Of a DNA stretch of 64,000 nt, positions 34,718 through 43,674 are shown piece by piece (the first letter of the stretch is position 1; each line of letters starts with the position of its first letter). Source of the DNA: Arthrobacter sp. YD4 (GTDB lineage Bacteria > Actinomycetota > Actinomycetes > Actinomycetales > Micrococcaceae); contig NZ_JAUHHD010000004.1 of NCBI RefSeq assembly GCF_030410515.1, forward strand, positions 248,001-312,000, read 5' to 3'. Made by a program: the position numbers and the translations under genes. The notes beneath the pieces are model-generated. The model made no database searches, was not told the DNA's origin, and saw only the letters and a list, made by a program, of their open reading frames with translations.

Positions 34718-34909
34718 TCTGCGCTTAAGGGATGGGTCGCCGCCGGTGGGGGCTGGCGCTGATAGCGGTTCGGGGGTTCGGCCCGCCGGTCCGGTACGGG
34801 CTCGCGGATTGGAAACGACGAGCCCGGGCGCAACGGACGAGTGGGAGGCATACGGCACGACAGCGAGGACGACGCCGGCGGGCCAGCGGTGTACCGCCGC
34901 CCGGCCGGG

Positions 34910-35347
34910 CTAGCGGCGGATCAGGATGGTGTTGACGGCCTTGTCGTGCAGGCCGCGGTGGTCCGGGTCGAAGATGACGGCGGGAATCACCAGGCAGAGC
35001 AGGAGCGCGCGGACCGCACCGGCAAGCGGTCCGGCCGGGCCGCCGCCGAGCCGGACGACGTGGATGTTCACGACCCGGTGGCCGATGCTGTACCCCAGGG
35101 TTCCCACCAACAGAGCCTGCTCCACCGCGAACACGGCGAGGGTGGCCCAGGAGTTGCCGGCGAAGGCGAAGTTGCTGATCAGCAGGGCGACGCCCCAATC
35201 GATGCAGATCGCGATGATCCGGCGGCCGGCCCTGGCCATCGAGCCGGGGCCGGATTCGGGCAGGCCCAGACGCTCCCCCGGGTACTTGGAGATGCCGGAG
35301 GTGTCCGGTCCGCTGAGCCACGAGCCAAGGTCTTTACGATCTACCAC
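34910..35347 (-). CDS. RDD family membrane protein
   Basis: A 145-residue protein with a 40-residue hydrophilic N-terminus and three membrane helices. The RDD signature is present as ARAGRRIIAICIDWGVALLI (the R...D pair in helix 1) and 'DPDHRGLHDKAVNTILIRR' at the end. RDD proteins are small membrane proteins of mostly unknown role, some linked to osmotic stress or Na+/H+ exchange. The counterpart of M. tuberculosis Rv2219A sits in the same place. The start is GTG at 35347; TAAACT 6 nt upstream and no Shine-Dalgarno suggest a leaderless message. It is divergent from glnA. Confidence 0.88.
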   Translation of the reverse strand: MVDRKDLGSWLSGPDTSGISKYPGERLGLPESGPGSMARAGRRIIAICIDWGVALLISNFAFAGNSWATLAVFAVEQALLVGTLGYSIGHRVVNIHVVRLGGGPAGPLAGAVRALLLCLVIPAVIFDPDHRGLHDKAVNTILIRR

Positions 35348-35353
35348 CTGCCA

Positions 35354-35359
35354 AGTTTA
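35354..35359 (-). promoter_or_regulatory. Candidate -10 hexamer of the RDD gene
   Basis: TAAACT on the minus strand ends 6 nt before the GTG at 35347; leaderless spacing. Confidence 0.45.
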
Positions 35360-35474
35360 CCGGGCGTCGGCAGGCCTCCGGAGCATTCACAGTGTGGACT
35401 CAAACGGCTCAAATCGCGGACATGGATAGGCCACAGTGTGGACACCGGCTAGCTTTAGAGGGTCAGCGCGGTTT

Positions 35475-35490
35475 GTAACCTGCGCGAAAC
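35475..35490 (+). promoter_or_regulatory. GlnR-type box upstream of glnA1
   Basis: GTAAC-CTGCGC-GAAAC fits the actinobacterial GlnR consensus gTnAC-n6-GaAAc exactly. It lies 155 bp before the glnA ATG. A weaker GTAAC half-site starts at 35530, 55 bp (five turns) away. GlnR controls glnA in Streptomyces and mycobacteria. Confidence 0.65.
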
Positions 35491-35644
35491 AAAGCTGACA
35501 CCGCGGGGAAACTCCCAATCCCTAGGGTGGTAACAGTTGTTAGCGGGATCCTGAGCGGGGACGGCAGTGCGCTGTCCCCGGCGTCGGACTGCGCTGGCCC
35601 GTACGGCCCCTGGGCCCGACCTTTCATATGCGTAAGGAGCATAG

Positions 35645-37069
35645 ATGTTCAAGACTGCGGACGAAGTCCTCAAGTTCATCAAGGACGAAGACATCAAATT
35701 CGTCGATATCCGCTTCACCGACCTCCCCGGCGTGCAGCAGCACTTCAACGTCCCGGCCAAGAGCGTCGACGCGGACTTCTTCGTCAACGGCCAGCTCTTC
35801 GACGGTTCGTCGATCCGCGGCTTCCAGGGCATCGCCGAGTCGGACATGCAGCTCATCCCGGACGTCACGACGGCGTTCGTGGACACCTTCCGCATCGAGA
35901 AGACCCTCGCGCTGAACTTCTCCATCGTCAACCCCCGCACAGGTGACCCGTACCACCGTGACCCGCGCGGCGTGGCCGAGAAGGCCGAGGCCTACCTGGC
36001 TTCCACCGGCATCGCCGACACCGCGTTCTTCGCCCCCGAGGCCGAGTTCTTCGTCTTCGACAACGTCCAGTACCAGTCCTCCCCGCAGGGCAGCTTCTAC
36101 AAGATCGACTCCGAGGAAGCCCACTGGAACACCGGTCGCGAGGAAGAGGGCGGCAACCTGGGCTACAAGACCCCCGTCAAGGGCGGTTACTTCCCGGTCT
36201 CCCCCACCGACAAGCAGGCCGACCTGCGCGACGCCATGTGCGTTGCCCTGGACGAGGCCGGCCTTGAGGTCGAGCGCAGCCACCACGAGGTTGGCTCCGC
36301 CGGCCAGGCCGAGATCAACTACAAGTTCACCACCCTGACCCACGCGGCCGATGACCTGCAGAAGTTCAAGTACGTCATCAAGAACACCGCCGACGCCTGG
36401 GGCAAGTCCGTCACCTTCATGCCGAAGCCGGTCTTCGGTGACAACGGTTCGGGCATGCACTGCCACCAGTCGCTGTGGAACGGCGGCGAGCCGCTGTTCT
36501 ACGACGAGAAGGGCTACGCGGGCCTGTCCGACACCGCCCGCTGGTACATCGGCGGCCTGCTCAAGCACGCCTCCGCCGTCCTGGCCTTCACCAACCCGAC
36601 GGTGAACTCCTACCGCCGCCTGGTCAAGGGCTTCGAGGCCCCGGTCAACATGGTCTACTCGCAGGGCAACCGCTCCGCCGGTATCCGTATCCCGATCACG
36701 GGTTCCAACCCGAAGGCCAAGCGCATCGAGTTCCGCGCTCCTGACCCCTCCTCCAACCCGTACCTGGCATTCGCCGCCCAGCTGATGGCCGGCATCGACG
36801 GCATCCGCAACCGGATCGAACCGCCGGCTCCGATCGACAAGGACCTCTACGAGCTCCCCGCCGAGGAGGCCAAGGACATCCCCAAGGCTCCGGGCACCCT
36901 CGAGGAGGCTCTGGAGGCCCTGGCCGAGGACAACGAGTTCCTGCAGGCCGGCGGCGTGTTCACCCAGGACCTGATCGACACCTGGATCGAGTACAAGTAC
37001 GAGAACGAGATCCGTCCGCTCTCGCTGCGCCCGAACCCATACGAATTCGAGCTCTACTACGGCGTCTAG
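35645..37069 (+). CDS. glnA: Glutamine synthetase type I (GlnA1)
   Basis: A 474-residue dodecameric enzyme that makes glutamine from glutamate, ammonia and ATP. The beta-Grasp domain is about 1-100 ([15 protein letters not shown]). The catalytic barrel has '[13 protein letters not shown]' (metal Glu residues), '[17 protein letters not shown]', '[14 protein letters not shown]' and [10 protein letters not shown]. The adenylylation target is Tyr402 in KDLYELP, so this is the I-beta form controlled by GlnE (encoded at 40657-43665). The ATG at 35645 has AAGGAG 7 nt upstream. A 297-bp upstream region carries a GlnR box. A terminator follows. Confidence 0.97.
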   Translation: MFKTADEVLKFIKDEDIKFVDIRFTDLPGVQQHFNVPAKSVDADFFVNGQLFDGSSIRGFQGIAESDMQLIPDVTTAFVDTFRIEKTLALNFSIVNPRTGDPYHRDPRGVAEKAEAYLASTGIADTAFFAPEAEFFVFDNVQYQSSPQGSFYKIDSEEAHWNTGREEEGGNLGYKTPVKGGYFPVSPTDKQADLRDAMCVALDEAGLEVERSHHEVGSAGQAEINYKFTTLTHAADDLQKFKYVIKNTADAWGKSVTFMPKPVFGDNGSGMHCHQSLWNGGEPLFYDEKGYAGLSDTARWYIGGLLKHASAVLAFTNPTVNSYRRLVKGFEAPVNMVYSQGNRSAGIRIPITGSNPKAKRIEFRAPDPSSNPYLAFAAQLMAGIDGIRNRIEPPAPIDKDLYELPAEEAKDIPKAPGTLEEALEALAEDNEFLQAGGVFTQDLIDTWIEYKYENEIRPLSLRPNPYEFELYYGV

Positions 37070-37101
37070 TCCCTGACGTAAACGCAGGTAAGACACAGAA
37101 T

Positions 37102-37125
37102 GGCCCCCGCCTTATGGCGGGGGCC
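37102..37125 (+). terminator. Intrinsic terminator after glnA1
   Basis: A perfect 10-bp stem GGCCCCCGCC/GGCGGGGGCC around TTAT, followed by GTTCCTCGTT. It is shared by the converging DinB-like gene's end. Confidence 0.85.
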
Positions 37126-37172
37126 GTTCCTCGTTAAGGCTTCCCCGTTATTACTTCCCGGTGAATGCGCAG

Positions 37173-37700
37173 TTATTCGCCGGTGGCGCCGTCGATCTGT
37201 TCCCGCAGCAGATCCGCGTGGCCGTTGTGGCGGGCGTACTCCTCGATCATGTGCACCAGCACCCAGCGGAGTGATATGTTGCCCCGGCGGTGGTGCTTGC
37301 CGGTGACGTCCAGGTCCGGCGCGGCGGCGACGAAGGCGTCCGCGAAGTCCACGGCAGCGCGCCAGGCCGCCCAGGCCTCGCCAACGGCCTCGGCGGTGGG
37401 TTCCACGCCGTTGAAGTCGTAGTCCGGGTCCTCGTCCGACTCGAACGGGGCCGGGACGCTCTCGCCGGCGAGCATCCCCCGGAACCAATGATGCTCGACG
37501 TAGGCAAGATGCCGCACCAGGCCCAGGAGGGACAGGGTGGAGGGCGGCACCGCGGCCCGGGCCAGGTCGGCCGGGGCAAGGCCTGCGCACTTGAGCTCGA
37601 GGGTCTGGCGGTGCCAGGTGAGGAAGCCGGTGAGGGTGGTGCGCTCATCGGCGGTGGGGCCCGGTTCGGGACGGGGATCGGTGACGGGGTTGGCAGTCAT
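37173..37700 (-). CDS. DinB/DUF664-type protein
   Basis: A 175-residue four-helix protein of the DinB superfamily, DUF664 branch. Likely metal ligands are His67-like in LVRHLAYVEHHWF and the final pair in 'VHMIEEYARHNGHADLLREQ', the usual H...HxxxH set. Actinobacterial members include mycothiol-, bacillithiol- or glutathione-dependent transferases, so a thiol transferase role is possible but unproven. The ATG at 37700 is preceded by TAGACT 7 nt upstream and by no Shine-Dalgarno. It converges on glnA. Confidence 0.85.
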   Translation of the reverse strand: MTANPVTDPRPEPGPTADERTTLTGFLTWHRQTLELKCAGLAPADLARAAVPPSTLSLLGLVRHLAYVEHHWFRGMLAGESVPAPFESDEDPDYDFNGVEPTAEAVGEAWAAWRAAVDFADAFVAAAPDLDVTGKHHRRGNISLRWVLVHMIEEYARHNGHADLLREQIDGATGE

Positions 37701-37707
37701 GGCCGCC

Positions 37708-37713
37708 AGTCTA
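37708..37713 (-). promoter_or_regulatory. Candidate -10 hexamer of the DinB-like gene
   Basis: TAGACT on the minus strand ends 7 nt before the ATG at 37700. Confidence 0.45.
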
Positions 37714-37724
37714 AGGCGAAGCCG

Positions 37725-38255
37725 TCAGAATGCGCGGTACATGATCCGCTGCGGCCCGGCGTTCCCGCCTAGATACTGCCCCCGGTCCTCGAAACCGGCC
37801 CTGCGGTACGCCGCCTGCCCGGCCGGGTTGGCCTCGTTGACCGAGAGGACGACGCCGCGCTGGGTCCCGCCGAGCGCGGCGGTGAGCCTGGCAGCCTCCC
37901 GGACCGTCCCCGTTGCCGCGGCGGTGCCGTAGCCGCGGCCCTGCGCACGCTGGTCGATGGCGAAACCGCGCAGCAGCCAGGCCGAATCGTCGTCGGCCCA
38001 GCCGGCGGAGCGGGCGGCGCCGGACTGCAGGGTCGCGGCGCCCACCGCGGCCCCGTCGACGTCCAGCACGTACGGGTGCCGTGACTCCTCGGCCAGGCCC
38101 ATCAGGGCCATCCGCAGCGGCTCGCCGACGAACCGGTCCTGGCCGGCGCCGAGTTCGACGCCGGCCAACTCACCGAGCTTGACGGCGCGGGCGTCGTCGT
38201 CGAGGTCTTTCAAAGGAATCAGCCACACATGCGGGGCCGCCGGGGGTCGGGCCAC
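37725..38255 (-). CDS. GNAT family N-acetyltransferase
   Basis: A 176-residue single GNAT domain. Motif A, the acetyl-CoA loop, is AIDQRAQGRGYGTAAATG (about 100-118). Motif B is present as SVNEANPAGQAAYRRAGF (about 143-160). The substrate is unknown. I place the start at GTG 38255, which is 4 bp from the glnQ stop; the longer open frame overlaps glnQ and is Ser/Arg-rich. The tight spacing suggests co-transcription with the amino-acid ABC importer upstream. Confidence 0.85.
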   Translation of the reverse strand: MARPPAAPHVWLIPLKDLDDDARAVKLGELAGVELGAGQDRFVGEPLRMALMGLAEESRHPYVLDVDGAAVGAATLQSGAARSAGWADDDSAWLLRGFAIDQRAQGRGYGTAAATGTVREAARLTAALGGTQRGVVLSVNEANPAGQAAYRRAGFEDRGQYLGGNAGPQRIMYRAF

Positions 38256-38259
38256 GGTC

Positions 38260-39009
38260 CTAGAGCACCTTGGAGAGGAAGTCCCGGGTGCGCTGCTGCT
38301 GCGGGCTGCCGAAGAGGGCCTCCGGCCCACCCTGCTCACAGATGACGCCGTCGGCCATGAACAGGACCCGGTCCGCCACCTCGCGGGCGAAGCCCATCTC
38401 GTGGGTGACCAGCACCATGGTCATGCCCTCCGCGGCGAGGTCCTTGATGACCTGCAGCACCTCGCCCACCATTTCCGGGTCCAGCGCCGAGGTGGCCTCG
38501 TCGAAGAGCATGATGTCCGGATTCATCGCCAGGGCGCGGGCGATCGCCACACGCTGCTTCTGGCCGCCGGACAGCGACGCCGGACGGGCGTCGGCCTTCT
38601 CGGCGAGCCCGACCCGCTCGAGCAGCTTCAGGCCGTTGGCGCGGGCCTCGTCCTTGGTCTGCTTCTTCGATTCAACGGGTGCCAGCATGATGTTCTCGAT
38701 CACGGACATGTGCGGGAACAGGTTGAAGTGCTGGAAGACCATGCCGATGTGCCGGCGGACCTCGTTGATGTCCACCTTCGGGTCGGTGACGTCGAAGCCG
38801 TCCACGGTGACGTGGCCGGCGGTGATGTCCTCGAGCTTGTTCAGGCAGCGCAGGAACGTGGACTTGCCGGAGCCGGAGGGGCCGATCACGCAGACCACCT
38901 CGCCCTCGGCCACCTCGGCGTTGATGCCCTTGAGGACCTCATTGCTGCCGAAGGACTTCTTCAGTTCCCGGACCGAGATCTTGCTGGCGGTGGTAGCTGC
39001 CGTGGTCAT
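38260..39009 (-). CDS. glnQ: Polar amino-acid ABC transporter ATP-binding protein
   Basis: A 249-residue importer ATPase of the GlnQ/HisP type. It has Walker [16 protein letters not shown] (about 43-57), the Q-loop [12 protein letters not shown], the signature [16 protein letters not shown] and Walker [17 protein letters not shown], then the H-loop VTHEMGF. The '[15 protein letters not shown]' stretch is typical of glutamate, glutamine or histidine uptake. The ATG at 39009 overlaps the stop codon of the fused binding protein/permease gene by 4 nt. Placement beside glnE and glnA2 supports glutamine or glutamate as substrate. The symbol is tentative. Confidence 0.92.
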   Translation of the reverse strand: MTTAATTASKISVRELKKSFGSNEVLKGINAEVAEGEVVCVIGPSGSGKSTFLRCLNKLEDITAGHVTVDGFDVTDPKVDINEVRRHIGMVFQHFNLFPHMSVIENIMLAPVESKKQTKDEARANGLKLLERVGLAEKADARPASLSGGQKQRVAIARALAMNPDIMLFDEATSALDPEMVGEVLQVIKDLAAEGMTMVLVTHEMGFAREVADRVLFMADGVICEQGGPEALFGSPQQQRTRDFLSKVL

Positions 39010-40574
39010 TTGTTGAACCTCTTATCCGCGAAGTTGGCCAGCCTGGTCAGGAGCATGATGACGACGAAGTAGAGCACCGCGACGATCAGCAGGGTTTCGG
39101 TGATCCGGAAGTTGCCGGCGTAGATCTGCTGGCCCTGATAGAGCAGTTCGGCGAAGCCGATGGCCAGCAGCAGGGAGCTGTCCTTGAGCATGATGATCAG
39201 CTGGTTGATCAGCGACGGGGTCATGATCTTGAAGGCCTGCGGGACCACCACCTTCTGCATGGACTTTGCGTAGCCCAGGCCCAGGCTCCGGCTGGCTTCC
39301 AGCTGGCCGGGGTCCACGGACTGGATGGAGCCGCGGACGATCTCGGTGATGTACGCCGCCGAGTTCAGGCTCAGGGTCAGGACGGCGGCGACCCAGATGT
39401 CGATGGGCTGTCCGGTGAGCTGCGGGATGCCGAAATAGAAGAAGAACGCCCAGACCAGCAGCGGGGTGCCGCGGAAGATGTTGACGAACGTGGTGGCGAT
39501 GCCGCGCAGGATGACCGAGGTGGAGATCTTGAAGAAGCCCATGAACAGGCCGATCAGCATGGCCAGGACGAAGGAGATTGCCGTGACCAGGACGGTGTTG
39601 CCGAGGCCCTTCATCAGCGCCGGGAAGCTGTTCGCGAGCAGGTCCCAGAAGCTGGAGGAGGTGGCCTGGGTGGGGTCTTTGAGGTACTTGTCGAGGATCT
39701 TCTGGTACTCGCCGCTGGACTTCAGGTCGGCGAGGCCGGTGTTAAAGGCCTTGAGCAGTTCCGGGTTGCGGCCCTTGTTGACGGCGAAGCCGTAGGAGCC
39801 GCCCTTTTCTTTCTCGGTGACGGACTTCAGCCCGTTGTTCTGGCTGATGCCGTAGGCCAGCACCGGGTAGTCGTCGAAGACGGCGACGGCGTTGCCGGAC
39901 TTGACCAGTTCGTACATGGTGGCGGACTGGTCCAGGGACTTGACCGTGAAGCCGTACTTGCCGGCGATCGACTTGGCGAAGGTCTCGCCCTCGCTGCCGG
40001 TCTTGGCGGTGACGGTCTTGCCCTTGAGGTCCTCGTAGCCCTTGATGTCGGTGTTGTTCTTGGCCACCGCCATCTGGACGCCGGATTCGAAGTAGGGGTC
40101 CGAGAAGTCGTAGATCTGCTTGCGCGGCTCCGTGATGGACATGCCGGCGATCACGCCGTCCACCTGGTTGGAGGAGAGCGCTTGCAGCGCTGCGTTGAAG
40201 CCGAGGGACTTGATCTCGACCGAGAAGCCCTGGTTCTTGGCGATCGTCCGGATGATGTCCATGTCGATGCCGGTGAGGTCGCCGCCGGCGTCGCGGAACT
40301 CGAACGGGGCGAACGTGGTGTCCGTCCCGATGACGTAGGTCTTCCCGGCAACGCTCGACGGCGCGGTTCCCGGCTGTGCGGCGACAGGAGCCGCGGGGGC
40401 GGCCGCGGAGGCGCCCTGGGCGGGCGCCGCGGCCGCGCCGGGGGCCCCGAGGATCAGTGCGGCGAACGCGAGCAACGCCCCGAGGACGGTGGCCGTCCGC
40501 GGCCGGGAGGTCCCGGCCTGCTGGAGTCTGGGCAAGGTAGAACAACCCCTAGGTAAGTGCGGGTGACGGCCCAT
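39006..40574 (-). CDS. Fused amino-acid-binding protein and ABC permease
   Basis: A 522-residue fusion. The signal/anchor segment is '[20 protein letters not shown]' (about 27-47). The extracytoplasmic solute-binding domain (about 65-295) has the family-3 pattern [20 protein letters not shown] and '[16 protein letters not shown]'. A His/Gln-type permease domain with about five helices follows (about 305-515), with the EAA-like '[23 protein letters not shown]'. Such fusions are common for polar amino-acid uptake in actinobacteria. I chose the ATG at 40574; the in-frame TTG at 40535 would give a more usual signal peptide and is a fair alternative. The stop overlaps the glnQ ATG. Confidence 0.9.
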   Translation of the reverse strand: MGRHPHLPRGCSTLPRLQQAGTSRPRTATVLGALLAFAALILGAPGAAAAPAQGASAAAPAAPVAAQPGTAPSSVAGKTYVIGTDTTFAPFEFRDAGGDLTGIDMDIIRTIAKNQGFSVEIKSLGFNAALQALSSNQVDGVIAGMSITEPRKQIYDFSDPYFESGVQMAVAKNNTDIKGYEDLKGKTVTAKTGSEGETFAKSIAGKYGFTVKSLDQSATMYELVKSGNAVAVFDDYPVLAYGISQNNGLKSVTEKEKGGSYGFAVNKGRNPELLKAFNTGLADLKSSGEYQKILDKYLKDPTQATSSSFWDLLANSFPALMKGLGNTVLVTAISFVLAMLIGLFMGFFKISTSVILRGIATTFVNIFRGTPLLVWAFFFYFGIPQLTGQPIDIWVAAVLTLSLNSAAYITEIVRGSIQSVDPGQLEASRSLGLGYAKSMQKVVVPQAFKIMTPSLINQLIIMLKDSSLLLAIGFAELLYQGQQIYAGNFRITETLLIVAVLYFVVIMLLTRLANFADKRFNK

Positions 40575-40656
40575 GGGACCGGCAAAGTACCCCTCGAGGC
40601 TACCCGCATTTGGCCTCCGGCGGCACGCGAGGGCGCCACCCCGGCGCCGCGGCCCG

Positions 40657-43600
40657 CTACTGGCCGTAAAAAACGCGCTCGAAGACGGCCCGGGCGCGCC
40701 GGCTGAGCCGGAGGTAGTCCTCCTCCAGGGCGGCGGCGTTGCCCTGGCCGTAGCCGCACCAGCGGGCCACGGCCTCGAGGTCGCGGCGGGAGGAGGGCAG
40801 GAGGTCCGAGGCGCGGCCGGTCCAGATGACGTTGGCGGAGCGGATCCTGCTGGCCAGCCGCCAGGCACGCAGCAGCAGCACTACTTCCCCGGCCTCCAGC
40901 AATTCGAGTTCCGCGGCCGCCTCGAGGGCCTGCACGGTGGAGGTGGTCCGCAGTTCCGGGTGCCTCCCTGCGTGCCGCAGCTGCAGCAGCTGGGCGAGCC
41001 ACTCGACGTCGCTGAGGCCGCCGCGGCCCAGCTTCAGGTGCCGGGCGGGATCCGCGCCGCGGGGCAGCCGTTCGGACTCCACCCGGGCTTTAATCCGGCG
41101 GACCTCCCGGACGTCCTGCTCGGCGAGGGACTCGGGGTAGCGGATCGGGTCGATCAGGGCGATGAAGTCGGCGGCGAGCTCGTCGTCGCCGGCCATCGGG
41201 CGGGCCCGGAGCAGGGCCTGCGCCTCCCACACCAGGGACCAGCGCCGGTAATACTCCCCGTAGGACTCCAGCGACCGGACCATGGGCCCGTTCTTGCCCT
41301 CGGGGCGCAGGTCGGCGTCGACCATGAGGACCCGCTCCGCCAGCACGGCGGGCTTCAGCGGCTGGGTCAGCAGGCTGGAGAGCTTGCCCACGATCCGGGC
41401 CGCCTGCTGCTGCGCCTCCTCCTCGGAGACGCCGGGCAGGCCGCGGTGGACGTACATGACGTCCGCGTCCGAGCCGTAGCCGATCTCGCGGCCGCCCTGC
41501 CGGCCCATGGCCACCACCAGCACCCGGGTCTTCAGTGGTTCGCCCGCGGCGACGACGGTCTCGGCCACGCGCAGGGCGCCGAGGACCGCGGCGCGGTCCG
41601 TGTCCGCCAGGGCGGCGCCCACCTGGTCCTGGTCCAGGAGCCCGGCGCTGTCCGCGATGGCGATTCGGAGGATCTCCCGGCGGCGGATCAGCCTGATCAG
41701 CCGCATGGCGCTCTCCGGGTCCGAGTGGCGGGACATCTTCGAGGTGATTTCAAGCCACTGCGCCTCGTAGCTAAGCGGCACCAGGTCCTTGTCAGAGCCG
41801 AGCCAGGCCACCGATTCGGGCGAGACCTCCAGCAGGTCCGCGATCAGCCGGGAGTTGGAGAGCACATGGCAGAGCCGCTCGGCGGCCGCCGTCGAATCCC
41901 GCAGCAGCCCGAGGTACCAGTGCGTGGTGCCCAGGGCCTCGCTGACGCGGCGGAAGGCCAGCAGGCCGCCGTCGGGGTCCACGCCCTCGGCGAGCCAGCC
42001 CAGCAGGATCGGCAGCAGCTGGCGCTGCAGCGCGGCGCGGCGGCTCACCCCCGCGGTCAGCGCCTCGATGTGCCGCATGGCGCCTGGCGGGTCCAGATAG
42101 CCCAGCGCCGCGAGCCGGCCCTGCGCGGCCTCCGGGGTCAGCCGGGCCTCCTCGGTGCTGAGGGCGGCGGCCGTGTTCAGCAGCGGCCGGTAGAAGATCC
42201 GGTCGTGCAGTTCCCGGACCGAGCGTTTGGTCTTGCGCCAGTCGTCCAGGAGCGCGTCCGGGTGCGGACGGTCGTCGGAGAGGGAGCCCAGCACGGCCTT
42301 GGCCAGGGACCGCAGCGATGCCTCCTTGACCGGCATGAGGTGGGTGCGGCGTAGCTGGAAGAGCTGGATCCGGTGCTCCAGCAGCCGCAGGTAGCGGTAG
42401 TCGCGGTCGAATTCCGCGGCGTCGGTGCGGCCGATGTAGCCACCGGCCGACAGCGCGGCGATCGCGGCGGTGGTGTCCCGGCAGCGCAGCGACTCGTCGG
42501 ACTTCCCGTGCACCAGCTGCAGCAGCTGGACGGTGAATTCCACGTCGCGCAGGCCGCCGCGGCCCAGCTTGAGCTGCCGCTGCTCCTCGTCGGACGGGAT
42601 GTGCTCGGTGACGCGCCGGCGCATGGACCGCACGGATTCGACGAAGCCCTCACGGCCGGCGGAGGACCAGATCAGCGGCGCGACGGCGGCCTCGTAGCGG
42701 GCGCCGAGGTCTGCGTCGCCGGCGATGGCCCGGGCCTTCAGCAGCGCCTGGAACTCCCAGCTCTCGGCCCAGCGCGCGTAGTAGCTCTCGTGCGAGGGCA
42801 GGGTGCGCACCAGCGGCCCGGACTTCCCCTCGGGCCGCAGGTTCGCGTCGACCTCCCAGAGGCCGGGTTCCTTGCCGGTGGACATGATGGCGCGGGAGAG
42901 GCCGGAGGCGAGGGCGGTGCCGATCGTGGCGGCGCGGGCGTCCTCCAGCGGGCCGCCGTCGATCACGTAGATAACGTCCACGTCGGAGATGTAGTTCAGT
43001 TCGCGGGCCCCGCACTTGCCCATGCCGATCACGGCGAGCCCGACGGCGGCGACGTCATCCGCCCCGAACTGCTCCGCCGCCTCGGCCCGGGAGACGGCGA
43101 GGGCCGCCTCGATGGCGGCGGCGGCGAGGTCCGCCAGTTCGGCGCCGACGGCGGGCAGGTAATCCAGCGGGTCAGCCGCGCAGAGGTCCTTGATGGCCAG
43201 GTCCACGACGCCGCGGCGGTACGCGGTCCGGAGCGCGGCGTAGCCGTCCTGGCCGGTCAGCCCGGCGACGGGTCGCGCGGCCTTCGGGTCGGCGCGGACG
43301 GACTGCAGCAGCCGGGTGCGCAGCGCGGCGGGGTCCGCCGGGACCGGTTCGGGGCTGACGGGCGCGTCGAACGCGGCCAGGTGCCCCGGGTGGCGGAGCA
43401 GGAACTCCCCCAGCGCCTCGGACGCGCCGAGCACCCGGTAAAGCGGCTCGCTGCGCTCCGGATCCGCGGCGAGCCGGCGCAGGTCCGGGTTCTTCTCGAT
43501 CAGCCGGACCAGGGACAGCAGGGCGGTGTCCGGGTTGGCGGCGAGCCGGAGCCCGGCGAACAGCGCCTCCCGGTCCAGCCCCTCGAGTTCGGGGGCGGCC

Positions 43601-43665
43601 AGGAAGCGTTCGCCGCGGTCGAGGTCGTCGAACCCCGCGGCGATCAGGCGCCGGGCCAGGCTCAC
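40657..43665 (-). CDS. glnE: Bifunctional glutamine synthetase adenylyltransferase/deadenylylase
   Basis: A 1,002-residue two-headed nucleotidyltransferase. It adds AMP to, or removes AMP from, Tyr402 of GlnA1. The N-terminal (deadenylylase) half has 'IGMGKCGARELNYISDVDVI', and the C-terminal (adenylylase) half 'AMGRQGGREIGYGSDADVMY'; each holds the paired aspartates of the nucleotidyltransferase site. Helical domains lie between and after. Full length for the family (about 950-1,000). It starts at GTG 43665, with GGGGAG upstream and 9 bp after the glnA2 stop, so glnA2 and glnE form an operon. Confidence 0.96.
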   Translation of the reverse strand: MSLARRLIAAGFDDLDRGERFLAAPELEGLDREALFAGLRLAANPDTALLSLVRLIEKNPDLRRLAADPERSEPLYRVLGASEALGEFLLRHPGHLAAFDAPVSPEPVPADPAALRTRLLQSVRADPKAARPVAGLTGQDGYAALRTAYRRGVVDLAIKDLCAADPLDYLPAVGAELADLAAAAIEAALAVSRAEAAEQFGADDVAAVGLAVIGMGKCGARELNYISDVDVIYVIDGGPLEDARAATIGTALASGLSRAIMSTGKEPGLWEVDANLRPEGKSGPLVRTLPSHESYYARWAESWEFQALLKARAIAGDADLGARYEAAVAPLIWSSAGREGFVESVRSMRRRVTEHIPSDEEQRQLKLGRGGLRDVEFTVQLLQLVHGKSDESLRCRDTTAAIAALSAGGYIGRTDAAEFDRDYRYLRLLEHRIQLFQLRRTHLMPVKEASLRSLAKAVLGSLSDDRPHPDALLDDWRKTKRSVRELHDRIFYRPLLNTAAALSTEEARLTPEAAQGRLAALGYLDPPGAMRHIEALTAGVSRRAALQRQLLPILLGWLAEGVDPDGGLLAFRRVSEALGTTHWYLGLLRDSTAAAERLCHVLSNSRLIADLLEVSPESVAWLGSDKDLVPLSYEAQWLEITSKMSRHSDPESAMRLIRLIRRREILRIAIADSAGLLDQDQVGAALADTDRAAVLGALRVAETVVAAGEPLKTRVLVVAMGRQGGREIGYGSDADVMYVHRGLPGVSEEEAQQQAARIVGKLSSLLTQPLKPAVLAERVLMVDADLRPEGKNGPMVRSLESYGEYYRRWSLVWEAQALLRARPMAGDDELAADFIALIDPIRYPESLAEQDVREVRRIKARVESERLPRGADPARHLKLGRGGLSDVEWLAQLLQLRHAGRHPELRTTSTVQALEAAAELELLEAGEVVLLLRAWRLASRIRSANVIWTGRASDLLPSSRRDLEAVARWCGYGQGNAAALEEDYLRLSRRARAVFERVFYGQ

Positions 43666-43674
43666 CGGACTCCC

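Noticed and set aside
34732..34909. Possible 67-residue plus-strand gene between the DUF4191 terminator and the RDD gene
   Set aside because: It is Arg-rich with no homology feel, no ribosome site, and sits just after a strong terminator; the stretch looks non-coding.
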